A stretch of 64,000 nt of DNA, taken from NCBI RefSeq assembly GCF_024346975.1, contig NZ_AP024886.1, positions 62,001 to 126,000 on the forward strand. Direction: 5' to 3'. A program made the position numbers and the translations under genes. Under the pieces are notes generated by a model, which saw nothing but the letters and a program-made list of their open reading frames with translations, did not search any database and was not told the DNA's origin. How positions within the stretch are numbered: the stretch's first letter is position 1; every line of letters begins with the position of its first letter. The stretch comes from Vibrio neonatus (lineage in GTDB: Bacteria; Pseudomonadota; Gammaproteobacteria; Enterobacterales; Vibrionaceae). Positions 7,286-16,768 of this stretch are shown in pieces.

Positions 7286-9859
7286 GTGAAACATAATTTA
7301 AGTTTACTTTCGCTATCCATCATCGTTGCTTTAGGTGGTTTAACTGCGTGTAACGATAGCAGTGATAACACTACAGCGAAGGTTGAAAAAGCGGCGCCAA
7401 CGGTAGCAGCAGAAATAACACCCGCCATTGAGCAGCAAACCCTATTGACACAAGCTCAGCCTAGACAGCTTGATGATTTAACCCAATATGTCGACCCCTT
7501 CATCGGTACAGGTGGCACAGGCCATACTCATCCGGGGGCTGTAGCGCCAAGTGGCATGGTGCAAATGACACCGATTGTCTACGATACTGGCACGGAAAAA
7601 TGGAAAGTGTGTTCCGGTTACCATGATGACGAAACTGAGCTTATCGGCTTTGGGCACACAGCATTTAGTGGTACTGGGATCAGCGGTTTAAATGAGTTCC
7701 AAATGTTGCCATTTACCACTGAAACTATGCCAAAAGATGCGGATATCACTTCCTACCATCCGCATATTGATAAATCCACCGAAGAAGCGTCTCCGGGCTA
7801 CTATCATGTGAAAATTAAAGAAAGCAATATTGATGTTCAACTCACCGCTACCGAGCGTGTGGGCTACCACAAATACACCTATCCTGATGGTGCCAAACCT
7901 AAGATCAACTTAGTGTTTACTGACTTCAATAAGCAAACAAACAAGGTCGACTACTCTATTGTCGATGATCACACCATACGTGTGACGCAGACCATTTCTT
8001 CATTCTACACACTGCGACAAGATACCTACTTCTATGTGCAGTTTGACCATAAATTTAAAGCCAACCCAGAGTTCCACCAAATCAAAGGATGGTGGGGACC
8101 AACTGAGTCTGGCACTTTAGTGCTCGACTTTAGTGGCGATGGTGATGTGCATCAAATCAATGCCAAAGTCGGTATTTCGTACACTAGCTTACAAGGTGCA
8201 GAGCAAAACTTTGATGTCGAAGGGACTCGCACATTTGAACAAGCCCATGCCTACACCAAAGGTTTGTGGAACAAAGAGCTAAACGAAGTCAAAGTGGAAG
8301 GTGGTACACCTGAAGATCTCACCACTTTCTATACCGCGCTTTATCATACAGAGCTAGCGCCGCATCTATTCCAAGACGTTGACGGACAATACCGCACCAT
8401 GCGCCGCGGCGATTACACCATAGTCAAACACGCCGATGATCCTAACTCTAAAGTATTTAGTGTGTACTCACTATGGGATACATTCCGTGCCTTGCACCCA
8501 CTTAAAACTATCATCGAGCCTAAACACGCCGTTGAATTAGCCAAAGACCTTATTCGAAAATATGAAGAAGGTGGCATTCTACCGAAATGGGAACTGCACG
8601 GTGACTATACCGGCACTATGGTGGGCTACCCTGCTGTTGCCGTTATTGCCGATTCTATTACCAAATTCCCTGACCAATTCACCGCTCAAGAAAAACAAAC
8701 CGCATTGGCTGCTGCACTGCGCTCTGCTGTTTACAAAAGCGGTAACGAAGTGATGAAATTTGACCCAGGATGGAGAGTGTATGACGGCGTACAAAAAGAG
8801 AACTTAAAATTTGTTGATGGTTCTCGCAATAGCCTAGATGAACCAATGAGCACTGAATGTGATCCATTGGCACCGGCTAAAGATTCATTGTGTGGCTTTG
8901 TTCCAGCGCTAGGCCATGACCATGGTCAAAACGAATCGGTATCCTACGGCTTAGAAATGGCTAACTTTGACCATGCAGTGGTGATGATTGCTAATGCTGC
9001 AAACCGTGATGATGTTGCGAAAACATTTGAGCGCCGCTCCGAATACTGGCACAAATACTGGGATGCCTCTAACCCTGACAACCCAAGTGAAAACTGGAAA
9101 GAAAAATACAACATGACCGGCTTTATGCGCCCTGTATGGTCTGACGGTAGTTGGTTCACTTCTGATGATGGTGAATTCCACCCTTACAAAACCAACAGCG
9201 GTTCGGGTAACTACACTGAAGGGACTGCATGGCAATGGACATGGTTTGTGCCACAAGATGTGGAAGGCTTAAAAACTATCATGGGTGGCAATGACGCCTT
9301 CTTAAGCAACCTAAATGAAGTGTTCTCAAATGTGTGTGACAGTGCTAAGGATTCGACCTGTGCAACCACACCAGATATGACCGGTATGTTGGGACAAGTA
9401 GCGTTTGGTAATGAACCATCACAACACATTCCATTCCTATACAACTGGACGAGTGAACCTTGGCATACTCAAGAAGTGGTTGACCAAATTCAGCACACTA
9501 TGTACGGCACAGATCGTGGTGACATAGTCGGTAACGAAGATGAAGGTCAAATGTCGGCATGGTATGTGATGTCTGCACTTGGGCTATACCAAGTCAGTGG
9601 TTCAGATCCTGTCTTGACGGTTGCACGTCCTCTGTTTGAGAAAGTGCAAATCCCTATGCAAGATGGCGTATTTACCATTACCGCAGAAAACAACAGCACA
9701 GCGAATAAATACATTCAATCTGTGACTATTAACGGCAAACCACTCAACAAAAACTTCACTTTTGATTTTGCAGATTTGAAGGCCGGTGGTGAACTGCACT
9801 TTGTGATGACTAATGACGTTAATCAAGCAATGAAAGCGGATCAACTAGCCAAAAGCTAA
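7286..9859 (+). CDS. GH92 alpha-mannosidase lipoprotein, copy 1
   Basis: 857 aa, glycoside hydrolase family 92, calcium-dependent inverting exo-alpha-mannosidases. The lipoprotein signal ends at LTAC (Cys22) and +2 is Asn, consistent with an outer-membrane anchor. The N-terminal beta-sandwich starts near 68 (YVDPFIGTGGTGHTHPGA); the (alpha/alpha)6 domain follows from about 330. By family knowledge, the catalytic acid is expected in YTEGTAWQWTWF (about 642) and the base in GNEDEGQMSAWY (about 750). GTG start, placed by AAAAGGAAG and by identity with copies 2 and 3. This copy has Gln in GNEPSQH where copies 2 and 3 have His. It likely trims alpha-mannan or high-mannose glycans. First of three tandem paralogues. 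Confidence 0.93.
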   Translation: MKHNLSLLSLSIIVALGGLTACNDSSDNTTAKVEKAAPTVAAEITPAIEQQTLLTQAQPRQLDDLTQYVDPFIGTGGTGHTHPGAVAPSGMVQMTPIVYDTGTEKWKVCSGYHDDETELIGFGHTAFSGTGISGLNEFQMLPFTTETMPKDADITSYHPHIDKSTEEASPGYYHVKIKESNIDVQLTATERVGYHKYTYPDGAKPKINLVFTDFNKQTNKVDYSIVDDHTIRVTQTISSFYTLRQDTYFYVQFDHKFKANPEFHQIKGWWGPTESGTLVLDFSGDGDVHQINAKVGISYTSLQGAEQNFDVEGTRTFEQAHAYTKGLWNKELNEVKVEGGTPEDLTTFYTALYHTELAPHLFQDVDGQYRTMRRGDYTIVKHADDPNSKVFSVYSLWDTFRALHPLKTIIEPKHAVELAKDLIRKYEEGGILPKWELHGDYTGTMVGYPAVAVIADSITKFPDQFTAQEKQTALAAALRSAVYKSGNEVMKFDPGWRVYDGVQKENLKFVDGSRNSLDEPMSTECDPLAPAKDSLCGFVPALGHDHGQNESVSYGLEMANFDHAVVMIANAANRDDVAKTFERRSEYWHKYWDASNPDNPSENWKEKYNMTGFMRPVWSDGSWFTSDDGEFHPYKTNSGSGNYTEGTAWQWTWFVPQDVEGLKTIMGGNDAFLSNLNEVFSNVCDSAKDSTCATTPDMTGMLGQVAFGNEPSQHIPFLYNWTSEPWHTQEVVDQIQHTMYGTDRGDIVGNEDEGQMSAWYVMSALGLYQVSGSDPVLTVARPLFEKVQIPMQDGVFTITAENNSTANKYIQSVTINGKPLNKNFTFDFADLKAGGELHFVMTNDVNQAMKADQLAKS

Positions 9860-9897
9860 GCTCCCTTTTCATCCATCGCTAGGTAAATAAAAACGTT

Positions 9898-9929
9898 AGC
9901 TTGGTTCTTCGGAGCCAAGCTATTTTTTA
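9898..9929 (+). terminator. Terminator of GH92 copy 1
   Basis: Stem AGCTTGGTTC / GAGCCAAGCT (one G-T pair) with a TTCG tetraloop, followed by ATTTTTT. The same hairpin type ends copies 2 and 3, so each copy is a separate transcription unit. Confidence 0.85.
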
Positions 9930-10062
9930 TATCTATACATAATGAAAAACAGTGACAATAAGTATTAAAAATCATTCCTTAACGGTAATTTCTTGGTTAT
10001 TTACACAATAAGACATTATTAATTTTAAAGTGATTCAGACTCATTATTCATACACGTAAAAG

Positions 10063-10113
10063 TGCAATGTTAATTTTCATTTGGTGACGCGAGTCATTGC
10101 GATATAAGTCACG
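10063..10113 (+). promoter_or_regulatory. Operator plus CRP-like site of GH92 copy 2
   Basis: TGCAATGTTAATTTTCA at 10063-10079 and CRP-like TGCGATATAAGTCACG at 10098-10113, again 35 bp apart. The 18 bp after the CRP-like site (GGATTCATAAGCACTTTA) nearly match those of copy 1. The rest of the 9930-10331 gap is AT-rich with no gene visible. Confidence 0.65.
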
Positions 10114-10331
10114 GATTCATAAGCACTTTAGCAATACTTTAGACAGCAATAAATCAACAAAAACATTATTCAAACTTGCTTCTAGATATATACTTACTTG
10201 TAGTATTTAAGGTTAAAAAATACTACTTCCCTTTCAGGACGCAATAATTAAAGCAACAGAATTAATTTGTAAAATTTATATTAAAAATAAAAACAAACAT
10301 ACCCTACAATTATTAATAAAAGGAAGTTACT

Positions 10332-12905
10332 GTGAAACATAACTTTAGTTTACTCTCACTATCCATCATTGTGGCACTCGGTGGCTTAACTGCATGTAAC
10401 GATAACAGTGATAACACTCCGGCGAAGACGGCAAAAACAACTCCAGCAGCAAAAACTGCTGCGCATAAAGCACCCGTAGTAGAACAGCAGCAGCTACTGA
10501 CCGCCTCTCAGCCTAGACAACTGGATGACTTAACTCAATATGTTGACCCTTTCATCGGTACAGGTGGAACAGGGCATACTCATCCTGGCGCCGTCGCACC
10601 CAATGGTATGGTACAAATGACGCCAATTGTTCATGACAAAGGTGGCAATGGATGGAAAGTCTGCTCTGGATACCATACCGACTTTACTGAACTACTTGGT
10701 TTTGGTCATACCGCACTAAGCGGCACCGGTATTGGTGGTTTAAACGAGTTCCAAATGCTGCCATTTACCAGTGAAAGTAAGCCAGCAGATATCGATATTA
10801 CCGCTTATCATCCGCACATTGATAAATCTACCGAAGAAGCGTCTCCGGGCTACTACCATGTGAAAATCAAGGAAAGTAATATTGATGTTCAGCTCACCGC
10901 AACCGAGCGTGTCGGCTACCATAAATACACATTCCCTGAAGGTACCTCACCTAAAGTCGCCTTATCATTTAGTGACTTTAACAAGTTCATGAGCACCTTT
11001 GCCTACACCATTGTCGATGATCAAACCATACGCATTACGCAGACAATTTCTTCATTCAATACCATGCAACAATCCACTTACTTCTACGTGAAGTTTGACC
11101 ATAAATTTAAAACAGGGCCACTTTATCACCCTGTCTCAGCATGGTATGGATACCAAGGTTCACTGGTGTTAGATTTCAGCGAAGATCCAAATGTACATGA
11201 AGTTAATGCAGAAGTTGCCTTGTCTTATACCAGTCGTCAGGGCGCTGAACAAAACTACGATGTAGAGGGTAATCGTACCTTTGACGAGGCTTATGCGTAC
11301 ACTAAAGGCTTATGGAATAAAGAATTAAACGAAGTCAAAGTAGAAGGTGGCACACCTGAAGATCTCACCACTTTCTATACCGCGCTCTACCATACCAATA
11401 TTGCACCGCATATCTTCCAAGATGTGGACGGCCAATATCGTTCCATGCGTCGCGGTAATTTTGCTGTGACTAAAACAGCCACCGACCCAGACTCTAAAGT
11501 GTATAGTGTGTACTCAATATGGGATACATTCCGCGCCTTGCACCCACTTAAAACCATCATTGAGCCTAAACATGCGGTTGAATTGGCTAAAGATTTGCTC
11601 AGAAAATACACCGAAGGTGGCATCTTACCAAAATGGGAATTGCACGGTGACTATACTGGTGTGATGGTGGGATACCCAGCGGTGTCAGTAATTGCCGATG
11701 CCATCACTAAGTTCCCTGACCAATTTACCGAACAAGAAAAACAAACCGCGCTAGCTGCTGCACTTCGCTCTGCTGTGTATAAAAGTCAAAGTGCGGTGGC
11801 AGAATTTGACCCAGGCTGGAAAGTCTACGGCGGCGTACAAAAAGAGAACTTAAAATACGTCGATGGCTCTTACAACACCCAAAATGAACAAATGACCAGC
11901 GAATGTGACCCATTAGCTTCAGCCAAAGATTCGTTATGTGGTTTTGTACCTGCGTTAGGCCGTGACAATGGTCAAAATGAATCTGTTTCTTACGGCTTAG
12001 AAATGGCCAACTTTGACCATGCCGTAGTAATGATTGCCAACGCTGTTGGTCGTGATGACGTTGCCCAAACATTTGAGCACCGCTCCCAATACTGGCACAA
12101 ATACTGGAACGCCTCAAACCCAGACAACCCAAGTGAAAACTGGAAAGAAAAATACAACATGACCGGCTTTATGCGTCCAGTATGGTCTGATGGTGAATGG
12201 TCTACCTCTGATGATGGTGAATTCCACCCTTACCTCATTAACCATGGTTCTGGTAACTATACCGAAGGGACTGCATGGCAATGGACTTGGTTTGTACCGC
12301 AAGATGTTGAAGGCTTGAAAACCATCATGGGGGGTAACGATGCCTTCTTGAGCAACCTAAACGAAGTGTTCTCTAATGTGTGTGACAGTGCTAATGATTC
12401 TACCTGTGACACCACCGATGATATGACGGGTATGTTAGGGCAAGTGGCATTTGGTAACGAGCCATCGCACCATATTCCATTCCTATATAACTGGACATCA
12501 GAACCTTGGCACACACAAGAAGTGGTGGATAAAATTCAGCACACCTTATACGGAACTGACCGTGATGACATAGTAGGGAACGAAGATGAAGGTCAAATGT
12601 CAGCATGGTATGTCATGTCAGCATTAGGTTTCTATCAAGTCAGTGGTTCCGACCCTGTACTTACTGTCGCACGACCTCTGTTTGAGAAAGTGCAGATTCC
12701 GATGCAAGACGGCGTATTTACCATTACGGCTGATAACAACAGCACAGCCAACAAATACATTGAGTCTGTCACTATTAACGGCAAACCGCTTGATAAAAAC
12801 TTCACCTTTGATTTCTCAGAATTCAAAGCAGGTGGCGAATTGCACTTTGTTATGACTGATGATGTCAACAAAGCGATGAAATCTGTTCAGCTAGCAAACG
12901 GCTAA
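10332..12905 (+). CDS. GH92 alpha-mannosidase lipoprotein, copy 2
   Basis: 857 aa paralogue of copy 1 with the same GTG start context and lipobox LTAC. Long stretches of the catalytic domain are identical (for example SENWKEKYNMTGFMRPVW and NYTEGTAWQWTWFVPQD). The linker after the lipobox (Ala/Lys/Pro-rich) and the beta-sandwich at about 200-290 diverge most. It has GNEPSHH, not the GNEPSQH of copy 1. Expected role: surface or periplasmic exo-alpha-mannosidase. The divergence pattern suggests recent duplication followed by change in regions that may contact the outer part of the glycan; the linkage preference cannot be read from sequence. Confidence 0.93.
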   Translation: MKHNFSLLSLSIIVALGGLTACNDNSDNTPAKTAKTTPAAKTAAHKAPVVEQQQLLTASQPRQLDDLTQYVDPFIGTGGTGHTHPGAVAPNGMVQMTPIVHDKGGNGWKVCSGYHTDFTELLGFGHTALSGTGIGGLNEFQMLPFTSESKPADIDITAYHPHIDKSTEEASPGYYHVKIKESNIDVQLTATERVGYHKYTFPEGTSPKVALSFSDFNKFMSTFAYTIVDDQTIRITQTISSFNTMQQSTYFYVKFDHKFKTGPLYHPVSAWYGYQGSLVLDFSEDPNVHEVNAEVALSYTSRQGAEQNYDVEGNRTFDEAYAYTKGLWNKELNEVKVEGGTPEDLTTFYTALYHTNIAPHIFQDVDGQYRSMRRGNFAVTKTATDPDSKVYSVYSIWDTFRALHPLKTIIEPKHAVELAKDLLRKYTEGGILPKWELHGDYTGVMVGYPAVSVIADAITKFPDQFTEQEKQTALAAALRSAVYKSQSAVAEFDPGWKVYGGVQKENLKYVDGSYNTQNEQMTSECDPLASAKDSLCGFVPALGRDNGQNESVSYGLEMANFDHAVVMIANAVGRDDVAQTFEHRSQYWHKYWNASNPDNPSENWKEKYNMTGFMRPVWSDGEWSTSDDGEFHPYLINHGSGNYTEGTAWQWTWFVPQDVEGLKTIMGGNDAFLSNLNEVFSNVCDSANDSTCDTTDDMTGMLGQVAFGNEPSHHIPFLYNWTSEPWHTQEVVDKIQHTLYGTDRDDIVGNEDEGQMSAWYVMSALGFYQVSGSDPVLTVARPLFEKVQIPMQDGVFTITADNNSTANKYIESVTINGKPLDKNFTFDFSEFKAGGELHFVMTDDVNKAMKSVQLANG

Positions 12906-12940
12906 TAGCAATCACAATAATTTAGTGAATATGCATAAAT

Positions 12941-12973
12941 AAAAGCTTGGTTCTTTTGAATCAAGCTTTTTTA
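12941..12973 (+). terminator. Terminator of GH92 copy 2
   Basis: Stem AAAAGCTTGGTTC / GAATCAAGCTTTTTT around a TTTT loop, with a T-run. Located 36 bp after the stop codon. Confidence 0.85.
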
Positions 12974-13030
12974 TGCGCCCTATTAATTATATATTCAGGA
13001 TAATTAATATCTCTAAATATATTAGAAAAC

Positions 13031-13081
13031 TGGAATTTTACATTTCATTTAAAGTGAAGCCCCGTTGCGACCTAACTCACT
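13031..13081 (+). promoter_or_regulatory. Operator plus CRP-like site of GH92 copy 3
   Basis: TGGAATTTTACATTTCA at 13031-13047 and CRP-like TGCGACCTAACTCACT at 13066-13081, spacing 35 bp. Sequence after the CRP-like site differs from copies 1 and 2, so the conserved part is the two-site module itself. No gene in 12974-13249. Confidence 0.65.
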
Positions 13082-13249
13082 AAAAACAAAGATATTTTAA
13101 GTTAATTTATGTACGCCAATTATTCTTAATATATAGATAATTATTACTTTCGCAATTGTATTATTTAACGTTATAAAACGCAGTTAAAATACATTTTCGA
13201 ACAGCTGAAAATAATAAAAACACCCTACAATTAATAAAAGGAAGTTACA

Positions 13250-15847
13250 GTGAAACATAACTTTAGTTTACTCTCATTGTCCATTATTGTGGCACTAGGT
13301 GGCTTAACCGCATGTAATGATAATAGTGATAACACCGCAGCCAGCGTTGATAAAAATGCACCAGCAGTAGAAAAAACAACGCCAACTCCGACACCAACCC
13401 AGACACAAAACGTCGAGCAACAACTTCTTACCGCAGCTCAACCTCGACAACTTGAAGACTTGACTCAATATGTTGATCCTTTCATTGGTACCGGTGGCAC
13501 CGGACATACTCACCCTGGCGCTGTGACACCCAATGGGATGATACAAATGACACCGATTGTTGACGATGAAGGCGTTGATTGGTGGACTAGATGCTCTGGT
13601 TATCATACTGATTTCACCGCGATTCTAGGCTTTGGTCATACCGCACTTAGTGGTACAGGTATTGGCGGTTTAAACGAATTCCAAATGCTGCCGTATACCA
13701 CCGAAAGTATGCCTAGTGGTTCTAAAATTGAGACTTATCGCCCCCATATAGATAAATCGACTGAAGAAGCCACTCCGGGTTATTACCACGTGAAAATTCA
13801 AGAAGGTAATATCGATGTACAACTTACCGCCACCGAGCGTGTCGGTTATCATAAATACACCTTCCCTGATAGCGCTAAGCCAAAAATCAGTTTTGTTTTT
13901 GACCGATACAATAAGCAATTCAACTCTGTTGACTATCAAATTGTGGATAATCAAACCATACGCATCAAACAAACTATTGCCTCGTTCTTTACTCTGCACC
14001 AATCAACGTACTTCTATGTGAAGTTTGACCATAGCTTCAAAATGCCCCCAGAGTTTATTGAAATCCCGTCAACATCATCTTGGAGCCAAGATAAAAATGG
14101 CGTGCTAGAGCTTGATTTTAGTGGCGATCCTAGTGTCCACCAAATCAATGCCAAAGTGGGAATTTCATATACTGGCCCGCAAGGTGCAGAGCAAAACTTC
14201 GATATAGAAGGTACTCGTACTTTCGATGAAGCTCGCGCTTATAACAAAGGCTTATGGAATAAAAAACTGAATGAAATCAAGATTGAAGGTGGTACACCAG
14301 AGAATCTAACAACCTTCTATACTGCGCTGTACCACACCAATATGGCGCCGCACATCTTCCAAGATGCTGATGGTCAATATCGCAGTATGACTCGCGGTGA
14401 TTACTCGTTTGTGAAAACCGCCACAGACCCTAACTCTAAAGTGTATAGCGTCTACTCATTGTGGGATACATTCCGTGCATTGCATCCGCTAAAAACCATT
14501 ATTGAGCCACAACACGCGGTTGAATTAGCCAAAGATCTTCTTAGAAAATACCAAGAAGGTGGTCTGCTACCAAAATGGGAACTTCATGGTGACTACAGCG
14601 GCACTATGGTGGGCTACCCTGCGGTTGCAGTAATTGCCGATGCCATCACTAAATTCCCAGACCAATTTACCGATAAAGAAAAACAAACAGCATTAGCGGC
14701 GGCGCTGCGCTCTACGCACTATAAGAGCTACGCCGAAATATCTAACACTGATCCGGGCTGGAAAGTCTATGATGGCGTGCAAAAAGAAAACTTAAAATAC
14801 GTCGATGGCTCGCACAACAGCTTAGGCGAACCAAGCAATACTCAATGTGACCCATTAGCGCCAGCAAAAGAGTCTTTATGTGGCTTTGTGCCTGCGAAAG
14901 GTCAGCAAAATGGTCAAAATGAGTCTGTCTCATACGGCTTAGAAATGGCCAATTTCGACCATGCTGTAGTAATGATAGCTAATGCTCTACATCGTGATGA
15001 TATTGCGAAAACCTTCGAGCTACGCTCTCAGTACTGGCATAAATATTGGAACGCCTCTAACCCTGATAATCCAAGTGAAAACTGGAAAGAAAAATACAAC
15101 ATGACGGGCTTTATGCGTCCAGTATGGTCTAACGGCGAATGGTCTACCTCTGATGACGGGGAATTCCACCCATATAAAACCAACCACGGCACCGGCGATT
15201 ACACCGAAGGTACGGCATGGCAATGGACTTGGTTTGTACCGCAAGATGTTGAAGGCCTAAAAGCCACTATGGGGGGTAATGACGCCTTCTTGAGTAACCT
15301 AAACGAAGTCTTCACCAATAAATGTGCAAGTGACGACCCTGCGCAATGTACGACAACCGCCGATATGACCGGGATGTTAGGACAAGTTGCGTTTGGTAAC
15401 GAGCCTTCGCATCACATTCCATTCCTATACAACTGGACATCTGAACCTTGGCACACTCAAGAAGTGGTTGATAATATTCAGCACACCTTGTATGGCACGG
15501 CTCGTGATGACATGGCGGGTAACGAAGATGAAGGTCAAATGTCAGCGTGGTATATCATGTCTGCGATGGGCTTCTATCAAGTCAGTGGCTCTGATCCTGT
15601 ATTTACCCTAGCGCGACCTCTGTTCGACAAAGTACAAATCCCAATGCAAGATGGGGTATTTACCATTACCGCAGACAACAACAGCGACACCAATAAATAC
15701 ATTAAATCAGCGACTATCAACGGTAAGCCATTAAATAAAGACTTTACCTTCGATTTTACTGAGTTCAAAGCAGGTGGCGAACTTCACTTTGTAATGACAG
15801 ATGATGTAAGCCAAGCAATGAAACCGGATCAATTAGCGAAAAGCTAA
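13250..15847 (+). CDS. GH92 alpha-mannosidase lipoprotein, copy 3
   Basis: 865 aa, third tandem GH92 paralogue. GTG start with GGAAGTTACA, lipobox LTAC. Its linker is longer and Pro/Thr-rich (TPTPTPTQTQ), which accounts for much of the extra length. Family motifs are present: YVDPFIGTGGTGHTHPGA, WELHGDYSGTMVGYPAV, DYTEGTAWQWTWF, GNEPSHH, GNEDEGQMSAWY. The beta-sandwich is the most divergent of the three (for example IEIPSTSSWSQDKNG near 265). Function as for copies 1 and 2; three diverged copies suggest complementary linkage or chain preferences. Confidence 0.93.
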   Translation: MKHNFSLLSLSIIVALGGLTACNDNSDNTAASVDKNAPAVEKTTPTPTPTQTQNVEQQLLTAAQPRQLEDLTQYVDPFIGTGGTGHTHPGAVTPNGMIQMTPIVDDEGVDWWTRCSGYHTDFTAILGFGHTALSGTGIGGLNEFQMLPYTTESMPSGSKIETYRPHIDKSTEEATPGYYHVKIQEGNIDVQLTATERVGYHKYTFPDSAKPKISFVFDRYNKQFNSVDYQIVDNQTIRIKQTIASFFTLHQSTYFYVKFDHSFKMPPEFIEIPSTSSWSQDKNGVLELDFSGDPSVHQINAKVGISYTGPQGAEQNFDIEGTRTFDEARAYNKGLWNKKLNEIKIEGGTPENLTTFYTALYHTNMAPHIFQDADGQYRSMTRGDYSFVKTATDPNSKVYSVYSLWDTFRALHPLKTIIEPQHAVELAKDLLRKYQEGGLLPKWELHGDYSGTMVGYPAVAVIADAITKFPDQFTDKEKQTALAAALRSTHYKSYAEISNTDPGWKVYDGVQKENLKYVDGSHNSLGEPSNTQCDPLAPAKESLCGFVPAKGQQNGQNESVSYGLEMANFDHAVVMIANALHRDDIAKTFELRSQYWHKYWNASNPDNPSENWKEKYNMTGFMRPVWSNGEWSTSDDGEFHPYKTNHGTGDYTEGTAWQWTWFVPQDVEGLKATMGGNDAFLSNLNEVFTNKCASDDPAQCTTTADMTGMLGQVAFGNEPSHHIPFLYNWTSEPWHTQEVVDNIQHTLYGTARDDMAGNEDEGQMSAWYIMSAMGFYQVSGSDPVFTLARPLFDKVQIPMQDGVFTITADNNSDTNKYIKSATINGKPLNKDFTFDFTEFKAGGELHFVMTDDVSQAMKPDQLAKS

Positions 15848-15875
15848 TACCCATTAAGGTTATCAATGCCTATAT

Positions 15876-15907
15876 AGCTTGGCTCTTCGGAGCCAAGCTT
15901 TTTTATT
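15876..15907 (+). terminator. Terminator of GH92 copy 3
   Basis: Perfect 10-bp stem AGCTTGGCTC / GAGCCAAGCT, TTCG tetraloop, six T. Strongest of the GH92 terminators. Confidence 0.92.
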
Positions 15908-16660
15908 TGCAGGCCATTTAAATACCATCCCAGCCACAACCACCCCATACTCCCGACAGACTGACTCTTCACTGTGATTGACGATAGAACGTCAGACAGT
16001 TTCCTTACAGCTTAAGGAGAGGCAACTTAAGACAAAGGCAGCTTAAGCTCAGCAAAAGTATTAACGCGATATCGATAGATAAACCACCAGCAAGCTTTCC
16101 CTTTGCATGGCCTTTTTATTGCCTAGCAGGAAAACACTTTAAAACTATCAGGCTGAATGACGATTGATTGCTCTTTAGAATACTTTAATCAACATCTATA
16201 GCCTTAAATATCCATGCCAAGAAATTAACTTGCACAGTGACACTTTCAAATACCAGAAAGTAAAACATCATGCGCTAAGAAGTGTGTCTTCTAAAAAACA
16301 AATCAATAAACGATATAGCACTAAAACGCGATGCATATTTAATAAATCTATTTACTAGAAGCTAGCCACACTTAAAGCAATCCTAACAATATAACTTACT
16401 CAGTAATATTAAAAGAGTATGGCTTACCTAGGGTGAGTTCTATTAGGATAAATTATCTATATAACGAGAAATATTATTCAATGAAATGATAAGGACTGAC
16501 TAGCACTTTTCTATATGAGATTTGCACAGCGTCCATATTAACTTATATGAATACACTATTAAGACATCATTAATTGCGCAGAAACGAGTGTTTCATATAC
16601 AGATATAGCCAATGAATAACGGCTATTAGTATTACTATTGTGGATATTAAGAAAGGAAAA
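15908..16660. other. Gene-free stretch between GH92 copy 3 and the PTS operon
   Basis: About 750 bp between two terminators pointing at each other. All frames are broken by stops. No repeat, RNA gene or recognisable gene remnant was seen. It may be decayed sequence. Confidence 0.5.
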
Positions 16661-16697
16661 TAAAAAATGGGAAGAGAGCTCCGGCTATCTTCCCATG
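16661..16697 (-). terminator. Terminator of the PTS operon
   Basis: On the minus strand TGGGAAGA / TCTTCCCA forms an 8-bp stem followed by TTTTTTA. It lies about 70 bp beyond the EIIC-B stop. Confidence 0.85.
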
Positions 16698-16768
16698 AGA
16701 ACAATGCAGATTTTAAATAATAATCTTCAATATTGGACGCGTAATTTGAAGACTATTAAGGTCAAAAC

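Noticed and set aside
8951..9256. Open frames antisense to the GH92 genes
   Set aside because: The same shadow frames recur in all three copies because the coding strand is conserved.
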